Assembly (NCBI GenBank): GCA_019424135.1
Contig: JAHYZZ010000020.1
Location: forward strand, 1 to 23,982
From: Lachnospiraceae bacterium
GTDB lineage: Bacteria > Bacillota > Clostridia > Lachnospirales > Lachnospiraceae
Length of the DNA stretch: 23,982 bases
Direction of reading: 5' to 3'
In this document: in pieces, positions 1 through 6,853 of the stretch
How the letters are laid out: every line of letters begins with the position of its first letter
Numbering within the stretch: position 1 is the stretch's first letter
The notes under the pieces: generated by a model
Databases searched by the model: none
Told to the model about the DNA's origin: nothing
What the model saw: the letters and a program-made list of their open reading frames with translations, nothing else
Program-made: the position numbers and the translations under genes

Positions 1-39
1 AAGGAAAACGCTGGAACAAAGCAGATGGGACCACAGTAG
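1..39 (+). CDS. C-terminal tail of an unidentified upstream gene (partial)
   Basis: The first reading frame is open from the window edge to a TAG at 37-39, directly before the AGGAGG ribosome binding site of the next gene. Only 12 residues are visible, so the product cannot be named. The tight spacing would fit an operon continuing into the EcsC-family gene. Frame 2 is also open here, so even the frame is uncertain. Confidence 0.25.
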   Translation, partial: KENAGTKQMGPQ

Positions 40-48
40 GAGGCAGGA

Positions 49-831
49 ATGTTTCATCAGAATCGATGGGAAAAAGAATGGACGGTGCTGGAAAAAAGAG
101 AGCTTCGATATCTGGAGCGTCAGCGCGAAGAGAAAAAGCCCACGGCTCTTCGGCAGAAGTTAGAGGAAAAAATCCCGGAAAAACTAGAGGATACTTTGTA
201 TGCAGCCTTTGTCAAAGCTTTTGATCTGGTGTTTGAAAAGGAAACCGGGATCATTGAAAAAACCTACGATAAAGAGCAGCGGAAAATGGATTATCAGGTG
301 CGCGAATATGCGGCCGGACTAAAAGAAAACCGCAAGACGGTGAAAGCTTTCGCCCGGCAGTCGCAGTCGTCCAGGGCAAAGAATTTGGCCATTTCCAGTG
401 TGGAGGGTGTCGGGTTTGGATTGCTTGGGATTGGACTTCCAGATATTCCGTTATTTACGGCGGTCATTTTAAAAAGTGTGTATGAGATTGCTTTGAGCTA
501 TGGCTTTGAGTATGAAAGTGAAACGGAGCAGTGTTTTATCCTGAAGATGATCGAAACGGCGCTCCAAAGAGGTGAGTTACTAGAACGAAATAACCGTCTG
601 TTGAATACATGGATAGACGGATCCGCAGGTGGAGAGACTGTAAAAGGAAGAAAAGAACAGAGCAAGGAAACAGCGAAGGCGCTGGCGGAAGCGCTGCTGT
701 ATCTGAAGTTTTTACAGGGAATCCCGGTAGTGGGCGTGGCCGGAGGAGCGGCTGACGTAGTCTATCTAAAGAAAATTACAGATTACGCAGAACTGAAGTA
801 TAAACGACGGTTCTTAAAAAAGAAAATATAG
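49..831 (+). CDS. EcsC-family protein
   Basis: This 260-residue protein resembles the EcsC family (named after the third gene of the Bacillus ecs ABC locus), whose biochemical role is not established. The N-terminal ~110 residues are highly charged and helical. A glycine-rich hydrophobic segment follows at about residues 118-150 (VEGVGFGLLGIGLPDIP), and a second one lies near residues 225-245 (GIPVVGVAGGAADVVYL). Both are typical of the family and may associate with the membrane. The ATG at 49 has AGGAGG at 38-43, five bases upstream. The thioredoxin gene starts 12 bases downstream with its own strong ribosome binding site, so the two are probably cotranscribed. The family call is fairly firm; the function is unknown. 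Confidence 0.8.
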   Translation: MFHQNRWEKEWTVLEKRELRYLERQREEKKPTALRQKLEEKIPEKLEDTLYAAFVKAFDLVFEKETGIIEKTYDKEQRKMDYQVREYAAGLKENRKTVKAFARQSQSSRAKNLAISSVEGVGFGLLGIGLPDIPLFTAVILKSVYEIALSYGFEYESETEQCFILKMIETALQRGELLERNNRLLNTWIDGSAGGETVKGRKEQSKETAKALAEALLYLKFLQGIPVVGVAGGAADVVYLKKITDYAELKYKRRFLKKKI

Positions 832-843
832 GAGGAAAGAAAA

Positions 844-1152
844 ATGGCAGTATTACATTTAACAAAAGAAAATTTTCAAAAAGAGGTGCTGGAGTCGGAC
901 ATGCCGGTTTTAGTAGACTTCTGGGCAAGCTGGTGCGGTCCTTGTCAGATGGTAGGACCGATTGTGGAAGAGATTGCAGATGAAGTAACGGATGTAAAGA
1001 TTTGCAAAGTGGATGTGGATCAGCAGCCGGAACTGGCCAGAGAGTATAAAGTGATGTCAATCCCTACTTTTCTGGTGTTCAAAAATGGAGAGATGGTAAA
1101 ACGGGATATGGGTTATAAGCCCAAAGAGGAGCTCTTGGATTTATTAAAATAA
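844..1152 (+). CDS. trxA: Thioredoxin
   Basis: A 102-residue cytosolic thioredoxin, the normal length for TrxA. It carries the redox centre WCGPC (Cys31 and Cys34) after a DFWASW strand, and the cis-proline segment SIPTFLVF near residue 75. It would reduce protein disulfides with electrons from thioredoxin reductase, which is not in this window. There is no signal peptide. AGGAGG lies about eight bases before the ATG. It follows the EcsC-family gene by 12 bases. No hairpin terminator is obvious after the stop; the promoter of tRNA-Ala starts almost immediately downstream. Confidence 0.96.
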   Translation: MAVLHLTKENFQKEVLESDMPVLVDFWASWCGPCQMVGPIVEEIADEVTDVKICKVDVDQQPELAREYKVMSIPTFLVFKNGEMVKRDMGYKPKEELLDLLK

Positions 1153-1156
1153 TACT

Positions 1157-1184
1157 TTGCTTTTTTTTACCACTGTGCTATACT
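1157..1184 (+). promoter_or_regulatory. Promoter of tRNA-Ala
   Basis: A good -10 box TATACT lies at 1179-1184, ten bases before the mature tRNA 5' end. A weaker TTGCTT sits at 1157-1162 with a 16-base spacer. The position fits a stable-RNA promoter. The -35 assignment is the weaker part. Confidence 0.55.
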
Positions 1185-1193
1185 GACAGAGAC

Positions 1194-1266
1194 GGGGTAT
1201 TAGCGCAGTTGGGAGCGCGCCACACTGGCAGTGTGGAGGCCACGGGTTCAAGTCCCGTATACTCCA
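1194..1266 (+). tRNA. tRNA-Ala, anticodon GGC
   Basis: A complete 73-base cloverleaf can be folded by eye. The acceptor pairs 1194-1200 with 1259-1265, and the discriminator A is at 1266. The D stem is GCGC/GCGC. The anticodon stem is CCACA/TGTGG around loop CTGGCAG, giving anticodon GGC (codon GCC). The T stem is ACGGG/CCCGT around TTCAAGT. The third acceptor pair is G1196-T1263, the G3:U70 wobble that is the alanine identity element, which supports the call independently of the anticodon. CCA is not encoded; the gene is followed by TAT. Confidence 0.97.
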
Positions 1267-1275
1267 TATAAAGCG

Positions 1276-1310
1276 AAAAGGGATCCGCATGTTTGGTGCG
1301 GATCCCTTTT
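1276..1310. terminator. Bidirectional hairpin terminator between the two tRNA genes
   Basis: A perfect 14-bp stem (1276-1289 with 1297-1310) carries a 7-base loop. It has AAAA on the left arm and TTTT on the right arm. It lies ten bases after tRNA-Ala and, read from the other strand, downstream of tRNA-Pro, so it can serve both convergent genes. Confidence 0.85.
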
Positions 1311-1336
1311 AGATTGTGTAAAAGTGTAGAAAAAAA

Positions 1337-1411
1337 TCGGGGTAACAGGATTCGAACCTGCGACCTCACGGCCCCCAGCCGTGCGCTCTAACCAAACTGA
1401 GCCATACCCCG
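1337..1411 (-). tRNA. tRNA-Pro, anticodon GGG
   Basis: On the minus strand a complete 75-base cloverleaf folds with acceptor CGGGGTA/TACCCCG, D stem GCTC/GAGC, anticodon stem CACGG/CCGTG around loop CTGGGGG, and T stem GCAGG/CCTGT around TTCGAAT. The anticodon is GGG (codon CCC). The C1:G72 first pair and A73 discriminator are typical of bacterial tRNA-Pro. CCA is not encoded. A run of six T (minus strand, 1331-1336) follows immediately. Confidence 0.97.
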
Positions 1412-1419
1412 ATAGGTCT

Positions 1420-1448
1420 ATTCTATCGAATTACGTCGAAGAATGCAA
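1420..1448 (-). promoter_or_regulatory. Promoter of tRNA-Pro
   Basis: Reading the minus strand, TTGCAT (1443-1448) and TAGAAT (1420-1425) are separated by exactly 17 bases. The -10 lies nine bases before the mature tRNA 5' end. Confidence 0.8.
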
Positions 1449-1465
1449 GTATTATTTTTCCCATT

Positions 1466-1492
1466 TTGAAAGAATCTATTCTGTGGTACAAT
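1466..1492 (+). promoter_or_regulatory. Probable dapB promoter
   Basis: A -10 box TACAAT at 1487-1492 stands 37 bases before the dapB start. The best -35 match is TTGAAA at 1466-1471 with a short 15-base spacer; an overlapping poorer hexamer gives 17. The site is back-to-back with the tRNA-Pro promoter. Confidence 0.5.
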
Positions 1493-1529
1493 AAGCCTAT
1501 CAAAGTTATATGCGAAAGGAGTTCGGATT

Positions 1530-2330
1530 ATGAAGGTAATTGTAATAGGACCCAGAGGGAAAATGGGAAAGCTGATCACACAAATGGCTGCTGCAAGAGA
1601 GGATATGGAGCTGACAGCAGGCATTGCTCCTAAGGGGAGAGATTATATTGGCATGGATCTGGGGACAGTTGCCATGACAGGAAAGCTGCTGGGAGTTCCG
1701 GTGACGGATGACCTGGAAGAGGTGATTGACGACTGCGATGTGATCATAGATTTTTCTACGAAGGAGTCTGCCATGGAGGTGCTGGATCTGGCTGTTGCTC
1801 ATGGAAAGGCGTTGGTGTGTGGAACGACCGGGTTTTCAGAGGAGGAAATGCAGAGGTTTCGGGATGCGTCTGAAAAAATCCCCATGCTCTATGCGGCAAA
1901 CACATCCAAGATGGTCAATGTCATGAATAAATTGTTGGAAATGGTAGTTTCTATCTTAAAGGATGACGTGGATATTGAGATCCTGGAGATGCATGACCAA
2001 TGGAAGAAGGATGCACCAAGCGGTACTTCAAAAGAAATGGGAGAAGTGATGGCGCATGTGATGGGAAAAAATCTGGAGGACATTGCCGTGTACGGACGGG
2101 AAGGGGTATCTCCGAGAGTGCCGGGCACCATCGGATATCATTCCCTGCGCGCAGGAAATATCCCAAGCAGTCACACCGTGTTTTTTGGAGGGATGGGAGA
2201 ACGGTTGGAAATTACCCATCACTCTTATAACTGGGAATGTTTTGCCAGGGGCGCCTGCGACTGTGCGGCTTATCTTGCGGACAAGCCTGCCGGGTACTAT
2301 ACGATCCAGGATGTGCTTGGCCTGGACTAA
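1530..2330 (+). CDS. dapB: 4-hydroxy-tetrahydrodipicolinate reductase
   Basis: DapB performs the NAD(P)H-dependent reduction in the diaminopimelate/lysine pathway, in the cytosol. The 266-residue length is typical. Residues 7-13 (GPRGKMG) form the nucleotide-binding loop, and CGTTGF near residue 98 is the second cofactor motif. The signature EMHDQWKKDAPSGTS spans 153-167; His155 and Lys159 align with the catalytic His159/Lys163 pair of the E. coli enzyme, although the second His of the usual HH pair is Asp here. AAAGGAG at 1515-1521 sets the ATG at 1530. Other dap genes are not in the window, so dapB stands alone. It runs tail-to-tail into the next gene, with three bases between the stops and no terminator. 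Confidence 0.95.
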   Translation: MKVIVIGPRGKMGKLITQMAAAREDMELTAGIAPKGRDYIGMDLGTVAMTGKLLGVPVTDDLEEVIDDCDVIIDFSTKESAMEVLDLAVAHGKALVCGTTGFSEEEMQRFRDASEKIPMLYAANTSKMVNVMNKLLEMVVSILKDDVDIEILEMHDQWKKDAPSGTSKEMGEVMAHVMGKNLEDIAVYGREGVSPRVPGTIGYHSLRAGNIPSSHTVFFGGMGERLEITHHSYNWECFARGACDCAAYLADKPAGYYTIQDVLGLD

Positions 2331-2333
2331 TCT

Positions 2334-2921
2334 TTATAATAGCGTGGTATCTTTTTCGGCCATGCGCATCTGCTCCAGCCGTTTGATGCGCAGGTCAAGA
2401 CCAGATTCGGTCAGATAGCGGGAGACACTTTTGGGAACCAGGTGTGTCCATTCATGGTCTGTGGCAATACAGCTGCGAATCCATGTGGCGGTCACACCTT
2501 TTTCTGAAAGACTTTTTCTCCATAGTACTTCAACTGTCAGTCCCAGATCTCTTAGGATCTGATATTTTTCTTCATCCCATTCGTCACATAGCCCCATAAA
2601 GTAGGTGGCATCTTTGGGGACGTACTGCAGGAGGTACTCTGGACAGCTGATGGGGAAGGGCAGGATATCATATTCGGACTCCGGTACGCGGAACTCTTCC
2701 ATAGCGCCCCGGATCATCTCATATCGTTCAAAATAGGTCAGAGGGTTGGAAGACCGCTCTGAACGGCGAATATCGTGTATCGAGTCTCTGGTATGAAGAC
2801 TGTCCGGATTGGTAATCCCGATGTATAATTTTTGGCAGCGCATCTTTGCCGCAAGGATATATTCCATATGTTTTAGATGGAGCGGTTGAAAACGTCCATG
2901 TACGACACCTGTCTTGATCAT
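2334..2921 (-). CDS. Nucleotidyltransferase resembling NMN/NaMN adenylyltransferase
   Basis: A 195-residue member of the cytidylyltransferase/adenylyltransferase fold. The nucleotide-binding signature is at residues 8-18 (HGRFQPLHLKH), close to the GRFQPxHxGH motif of NadM-type enzymes but with Lys where Gly is usual. TATWIR (144-149) stands where the ISxTxIR ATP-binding motif is expected. By family it would join ATP to a nicotinate or nicotinamide mononucleotide to make a NAD precursor; the true substrate is inferred. GAGGAG (minus strand, 2929-2934) supports the ATG at 2921. It is monocistronic, with its own promoter, and converges on dapB. Alternatives are other small nucleotidyltransferases, such as ones acting on phosphopantetheine or glycerol phosphate. 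Confidence 0.7.
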   Translation of the reverse strand: MIKTGVVHGRFQPLHLKHMEYILAAKMRCQKLYIGITNPDSLHTRDSIHDIRRSERSSNPLTYFERYEMIRGAMEEFRVPESEYDILPFPISCPEYLLQYVPKDATYFMGLCDEWDEEKYQILRDLGLTVEVLWRKSLSEKGVTATWIRSCIATDHEWTHLVPKSVSRYLTESGLDLRIKRLEQMRMAEKDTTLL

Positions 2922-2953
2922 TCTTTTTCTCCTCTTTTTTCATTGATAGAATT

Positions 2954-2983
2954 AGTATACCCCGACAGCTCTTTTGAATGCAA
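2954..2983 (-). promoter_or_regulatory. Promoter of the nucleotidyltransferase gene
   Basis: On the minus strand TTGCAT (2978-2983) and TATACT (2954-2959) are 18 bases apart, 32 bases before the start codon. Confidence 0.7.
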
Positions 2984-3046
2984 GAGTCTTTCGTGCAATA
3001 CAGAGAAGGAAAATATCAAGAAAATATGAAGGAAAAGGGATAATAG

Positions 3047-3075
3047 TTGCATTTTTGAAGGATTCAGCCTATAAT
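3047..3075 (+). promoter_or_regulatory. Promoter of the carbamate kinase gene
   Basis: TTGCAT at 3047-3052 and a perfect TATAAT at 3070-3075 are separated by 17 bases. The transcript would start near 3082, giving a leader of about 40 bases. Confidence 0.85.
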
Positions 3076-3123
3076 TTTTAATATCAATATTCGGAAAACT
3101 AGAAAAAGACAGAGGTATTGCTT

Positions 3124-4056
3124 ATGAAAAAAAGAGTAGTAGTAGCGCTGGGACATCGTGCGCTTGGGACAACGCTTCCAGAACAGAAGGATGCGGTAAA
3201 GAAGACAGCAAAGGTAATTGCGGATATGATTGCGGCCGGTTATCAGGCGGCTATCACCCACAGCAATGCGCCACAGGTGGGGATGATCCATACTGCGATG
3301 AATGAATTTGGAAAGGCACATCAGGACTATACGGCGGCGCCTATGTCTGTGTGTTCAGCCATGAGTCAGGGATATATCGGATATGATCTTCAAAATGGGA
3401 TCCGGGAGGCATTATTGGATCAGGGAATCTACCGGACAGTGAGCACCATTTTGACCCAGGTGGTGGTAGATCCATACGATGAGGCTTTCTATACACCGAC
3501 CAAGGTGTTGGGTCGTTATATGAATGCGGAAGAGGCTACTCAGGAGCGCAAAAAGGGAAATTATGTGGTGGAGGAGCCGGGAAAAGGATTTCGGCGAATC
3601 GTTTCGGCGCCGAATCCAGGAAAGATTGTGGAAATCGATGCTATCCGCGCCTTGTTGGATGCTGACCAGGTAGTGATTGCCTGCGGAGGCGGAGGAATTC
3701 CGGTGCTGCAGCAGGATAACCGGCTGAAAGGTGCCAGCGCTGTTATTGAGAAGGATCTGACTGCCGGAAAGCTGGCGGAAGAGGTAGAGGCAGATGAGTT
3801 GATTATTCTGACCAGTGTTGAAAAAGTAAAAATAAATATGGGAAGGCCAGAAGAGGAAGAGCTTGGTGAAATTACTCTGGAACAGGCAAAGCAGTATATG
3901 GAGGAAGGTCATTTCGGAGTTTATAACATGTTGCCGAAGTTCCGTGCATCTACAGAATTTATCGAAAAAGGAGAGGGAAGAAGCGCTCTGATCACATCTT
4001 TTGACAGATTAAATGATGCATTAAAGGGAAAGACTGGAACGTGGATCAGAAAGTAA
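3124..4056 (+). CDS. arcC: Carbamate kinase, atypical active-site glycine motif
   Basis: A 310-residue carbamate kinase-like protein. The family interconverts carbamate plus ATP with carbamoyl phosphate plus ADP, usually yielding ATP in arginine, agmatine, citrulline or purine breakdown. Family hallmarks include CGGGGIPV (187-194), AVIEKDLTA (206-214), a NMLPK segment and the C-terminal GKTGTWI. The N-terminal phosphate-binding motif usually written ALGGNAL reads ALGHRAL (8-14), and the usual HGNGPQVG reads HSNAPQVG (46-53). The ATG at 3124 is preferred over an in-frame TTG at 3118 because AGAGG at 3111-3115 is eight bases before the ATG but only two from the TTG. No arginine deiminase or carbamoyltransferase gene is nearby; the next gene is a ferredoxin. 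Confidence 0.88.
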   Translation: MKKRVVVALGHRALGTTLPEQKDAVKKTAKVIADMIAAGYQAAITHSNAPQVGMIHTAMNEFGKAHQDYTAAPMSVCSAMSQGYIGYDLQNGIREALLDQGIYRTVSTILTQVVVDPYDEAFYTPTKVLGRYMNAEEATQERKKGNYVVEEPGKGFRRIVSAPNPGKIVEIDAIRALLDADQVVIACGGGGIPVLQQDNRLKGASAVIEKDLTAGKLAEEVEADELIILTSVEKVKINMGRPEEEELGEITLEQAKQYMEEGHFGVYNMLPKFRASTEFIEKGEGRSALITSFDRLNDALKGKTGTWIRK

Positions 4057-4113
4057 ATGTTTAAGAGTGGAGCGAGCAGGGCATACTATCTGAAAAAAGG
4101 AGGAGTAATCGAT

Positions 4114-4299
4114 ATGAGAGCTCGGGTTGAGGATGGTTGTGTCGCCTGCGGCGCCTGTGTGGCTGCGTGTCCAGAGGTATTCCGCTTTAATGATGACGGA
4201 GAGGCGGAGGCATATGCACAGGTGGCTCCGGAGTACGAATATGCGGCCGAGGAGGCAAGAGATGCCTGCCCGGTATCTGTGATCAGTCTGGAAGATTGA
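4114..4299 (+). CDS. Small 4Fe-4S ferredoxin
   Basis: A 61-residue acidic electron carrier. Cys9, Cys12, Cys15 and Cys19 form CVACGACVAACP, and Cys52 lies in a distal CPVSVI. The pattern of CxxCGxC plus a distant CP fits single-cluster ferredoxins, with Cys9/12/15/52 the likely ligands. The reading frame extends upstream to 4057, but AAGGAGGAG at 4097-4104 clearly marks ATG 4114. It lies 57 bases after the carbamate kinase gene and before the terminator, so the two probably share a transcript. The redox partner is unknown. Confidence 0.9.
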   Translation: MRARVEDGCVACGACVAACPEVFRFNDDGEAEAYAQVAPEYEYAAEEARDACPVSVISLED

Positions 4300-4308
4300 C
4301 AGATAGAG

Positions 4309-4340
4309 AAGGATGGAAAAAATTTTCCATCCTTTTTTTC
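4309..4340 (+). terminator. Terminator after the ferredoxin gene
   Basis: The hairpin AAGGATGGAAA... pairs with ...TTTCCATCCTT and is followed by seven T (4333-4339). Complementarity runs right into the A/T-rich loop. Confidence 0.9.
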
Positions 4341-4370
4341 TTGACAAATAGGGAGGAATAGGAATATGAT
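4341..4370 (+). promoter_or_regulatory. Promoter of the NatAB-like operon
   Basis: A perfect TTGACA at 4341-4346 begins directly after the preceding terminator, followed by TATGAT at 4365-4370 with an 18-base spacer. Confidence 0.8.
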
Positions 4371-4391
4371 TGTACCAACATAATAGTACAA
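4370..4391. promoter_or_regulatory. Operator-like inverted repeat overlapping the NatAB promoter
   Basis: TTGTAC (4370-4375) and its exact inverse GTACAA (4386-4391) are separated by ten bases. The site begins at the last base of the -10 box and covers the expected transcription start, as a repressor site would. The GTAC-type half sites resemble operators of GntR/YtrA-type regulators of ABC exporters, but no such regulator gene is in the window. Confidence 0.5.
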
Positions 4392-4420
4392 ATATGGTTT
4401 CGTGGTAAGAGGAGAAAATT

Positions 4421-5194
4421 ATGATTGAGATCAGAGAACTGACAAAGGTCTACAAGCTAAGTAAAAAGCAGATGGCCGAGGAAAAGACAAAGAATCCAAA
4501 AAAGACGGCGGTGGATCATCTGAATTTGACGGCGAAAGAAGGAGAAATCTATGGGCTGCTGGGTCCAAACGGAGCTGGCAAGACCACAACCTTGCGCTGC
4601 ATTTCCACTTTGATACGGCCCACCAGTGGCGAGATTTATGTCAATGGACATGAGGTACAAAAAGAACCGGAGGCGGTGAGAAACTGCATCGGTTTTCTGA
4701 CAAGTGATATCAAGCTGGATGAACAGTTTGATGTAGACTATATGTTTCGCTTTTTTGGGAGGCTTCACCAAGTGCCAGAGCAGATGATTGAAAAAAGAAA
4801 GAAGGAGCTATTTACATATTTTGGAATTCAGGAATTTGCCGGCAAAAAGATCAAAGAGCTATCCACTGGAATGAAGCAGAAGGCGGCTATCGCCGTCAGC
4901 CTGGTTCACGATCCAGACATCGTTATCTTTGACGAGCCCACCAATGGGCTGGATATCATTACGGCCAGATGTGTGACAGATTATCTGAAAAAGCTGAAAA
5001 ACGAAGGAAAGCTTGTGATCGTGTCTACTCATATTATGTCAGAGGCAGAGAAGTTATGTGACCGGATCGGAATCATCATCGACGGCATAAAAGTGGCAGA
5101 AGGTACGTTGCATGAGCTACTGACTCAGACGAACGCATCAGATCTGGAGGATGCATTTTTCGAATTTTATAGGGAGAGAAAGGGGGAGGTATAA
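4421..5194 (+). CDS. natA: ABC transporter ATP-binding subunit, NatA-like
   Basis: A 257-residue cytosolic ATPase of an ABC-2 exporter. Walker A is GPNGAGKTT (48-56), the signature is LSTGMKQK (about 148-155), Walker B is IVIFDEPTNGLD, and the H-loop is STHIMSEAE. An extra charged segment at residues 13-28 precedes the core, as in NatA of Bacillus, which with NatB exports Na+. AGAGGAG lies before the ATG at 4421. The permease start follows the stop by one base, so translation is coupled. The NatA name rests on overall resemblance; the substrate could equally be a drug or peptide. Confidence 0.85.
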   Translation: MIEIRELTKVYKLSKKQMAEEKTKNPKKTAVDHLNLTAKEGEIYGLLGPNGAGKTTTLRCISTLIRPTSGEIYVNGHEVQKEPEAVRNCIGFLTSDIKLDEQFDVDYMFRFFGRLHQVPEQMIEKRKKELFTYFGIQEFAGKKIKELSTGMKQKAAIAVSLVHDPDIVIFDEPTNGLDIITARCVTDYLKKLKNEGKLVIVSTHIMSEAEKLCDRIGIIIDGIKVAEGTLHELLTQTNASDLEDAFFEFYRERKGEV

Positions 5195-5195
5195 T

Positions 5196-6404
5196 ATGAG
5201 CGGGATCGGACAGATATTTGGAAAAGAAATGGCGAGAATTTTCAGAGATAAAAAGATGATTTTTTCGGTATTTTTGCTTCCAGTGATCATTATGATTGTG
5301 GTATTGTCGATCATTAATGTACTGTCATCAGGGATGGAAGACGATATTGAATCTCATGTGTCCCAGTTGTATATCATGAATGAACCGGAGTCGTTTGGGC
5401 AGATTCTGGATGAATCTGGCATAAAGTGCAAGCGAATACCTGTTGAGAATACAGATGAACTGGAGAATGCAAAGGATAAGATCTTAGATGGAGAAGCAGA
5501 TCTGATCGTAGAATTTCCGACAGATTTTGAGCAGATGATAGCCGATTATCAGGAAGGAGACGCAGTCCCACAGGTTAAGACTTATCAGAATCCGTCAGAA
5601 CAGTATTCTTCACAGGCTGCTGATAATCTGGCAAAGGTGCTTGAGACTTATCGGCAGGCTCTTTTGTCCCAGAGGGTCGGAAATATGGAAAGTTTGGTTG
5701 TGTTCCAGGTGAATGCAGACAATGATGAAATGTATATTCAGGATGAAGATAAGGCCAATGGGAAAGCCATCGGGATGATGCTTCCGTACTTTATTACGAT
5801 TCTGTTATTTGCCGGAGCAATGGGAATTGGGACGGACATGATTGCAGGAGAAAAAGAGAGGGGAACTATGGCCAGTCTTTTGGTATCACCGGTAAAGAGA
5901 AGCTCGATTGTTCTTGGAAAGGTGTTTTCTTTGATGGTGGTCTCAGGAGTCTCTTCCTTGATCTATGTTGCGGCCATGGTGGTCTGTGCACCGCTGATGA
6001 TGGATAGTTTCGGCGGAGCAGGGGATCTGAGCATTCACTTGAGTCCGCGGCAGATTCTTATGCTGGCGTTTCTTCTGGTGGCAATTTCTTTTTTGTATTC
6101 CAGCATCATTGCGCTATTTTCGGTCTTTGCAAAATCTGTGAAGGAAGCAAGTACTTATGTCATGCCCGCTTATATGCTGATTCTGGTGATTGGGCTGATG
6201 ACGATGTTTCAGTATGGTGATGTACAGACTTCCAGCTATCTGGTGCCGCTTTATAACGGTGCGCTGGCCCTGCAGGGGATCCTGACACAGGAGACAACGG
6301 TGATACAGTATGTGATAACCTTGGCGGAGACGTTACTGATCGGAGGCGTCCTGACCGGTATGATTGTAAAAGCTTTTGAGAGTGAAAAGGTTATGTCTGC
6401 TTAA
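5196..6404 (+). CDS. natB: ABC-2 type permease, NatB-like
   Basis: A 402-residue membrane subunit partnering the preceding ATPase. One N-terminal membrane helix at about residues 22-42 is followed by a large, mostly hydrophilic extracytoplasmic domain (about 45-190). A C-terminal block of five or six helices follows, containing the conserved cytoplasmic GEKERGTMASLLVSPV motif. This is the ABC-2 (type 2 exporter) layout of NatB. The reading frame is open from 5151, but GGGGGAGG at 5182-5189 selects ATG 5196, one base after the natA stop. A strong terminator follows. The substrate is not evident from the sequence. Confidence 0.87.
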   Translation: MSGIGQIFGKEMARIFRDKKMIFSVFLLPVIIMIVVLSIINVLSSGMEDDIESHVSQLYIMNEPESFGQILDESGIKCKRIPVENTDELENAKDKILDGEADLIVEFPTDFEQMIADYQEGDAVPQVKTYQNPSEQYSSQAADNLAKVLETYRQALLSQRVGNMESLVVFQVNADNDEMYIQDEDKANGKAIGMMLPYFITILLFAGAMGIGTDMIAGEKERGTMASLLVSPVKRSSIVLGKVFSLMVVSGVSSLIYVAAMVVCAPLMMDSFGGAGDLSIHLSPRQILMLAFLLVAISFLYSSIIALFSVFAKSVKEASTYVMPAYMLILVIGLMTMFQYGDVQTSSYLVPLYNGALALQGILTQETTVIQYVITLAETLLIGGVLTGMIVKAFESEKVMSA

Positions 6405-6417
6405 CCGACAAAGATAC

Positions 6418-6455
6418 GGCCGCATATACTAAAGCATCAGTATATGCGGCCTTTT
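6418..6455 (+). terminator. Terminator after natB
   Basis: A perfect 13-bp stem (6418-6430 with 6439-6451) with an 8-base loop is followed by TTTT. It begins 14 bases after the natB stop. Confidence 0.9.
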
Positions 6456-6496
6456 ATTGCCGTAGTTGCCTGATAATTGTGAAGGGCGGTGTCAGA

Positions 6497-6760
6497 ATGC
6501 GGCTGTGTGAGCTGAAAGAAAAAGAGGTAATCAATACCTGCAACTGCAAGAGACTTGGATTTGTGGCGGACCTGATCATAGAGGAATGCAGCGGAAGAAT
6601 TGAGGCCCTTATCATACCCAAAAGCGGAAAGCTTTGCGGCTTTTTTTGCGATGGTGAGGAATATGTCATTCCCTATGCCTGTGTCAAAAAAATCGGACCG
6701 GACATTATATTGGTAGAAATTCATGAAAAAAGTAGGAAATCCGTAGAAAAAGTAATTTGA
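6497..6760 (+). CDS. YlmC/YmxH-family PRC-barrel protein
   Basis: An 87-residue protein resembling the YlmC/YmxH family, small PRC-barrel proteins common in spore formers and of unclear function. It opens with the typical MRLCELKEKEVIN and contains the barrel segments RLGFVADLII and EALIIPKSG. A GTG at 6479 would add six residues, but AGGGCGG at 6484-6490 is placed to serve ATG 6497, and family members begin at this MRL. It precedes nrdR by 93 bases; the nrdR promoter overlaps its 3' end. Nothing visible regulates it apart from readthrough or a weak promoter after the upstream terminator. Confidence 0.8.
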   Translation: MRLCELKEKEVINTCNCKRLGFVADLIIEECSGRIEALIIPKSGKLCGFFCDGEEYVIPYACVKKIGPDIILVEIHEKSRKSVEKVI

Positions 6761-6785
6761 CTTCTCTATGGCGGACAGATATACT
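6757..6785 (+). promoter_or_regulatory. Promoter of nrdR
   Basis: TTGACT (6757-6762) and TATACT (6780-6785) are exactly 17 bases apart. The -35 box overlaps the stop codon of the YlmC-like gene. Confidence 0.8.
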
Positions 6786-6853
6786 AGTAACTGTACAGAT
6801 GCAATTGAAAAGGATGTTTTCTTTTAGAAAAAGAGAAAGGAACGAACGCTAGA

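Noticed and set aside
3412..3912. 166-codon minus-strand frame inside the carbamate kinase gene
   Set aside because: It is a shadow of a well-supported gene and has no recognisable motifs.
5151..5195. Earlier ATG for the NatB-like permease inside natA
   Set aside because: It has no suitable ribosome binding site, while GGGGGAGG stands right before ATG 5196.
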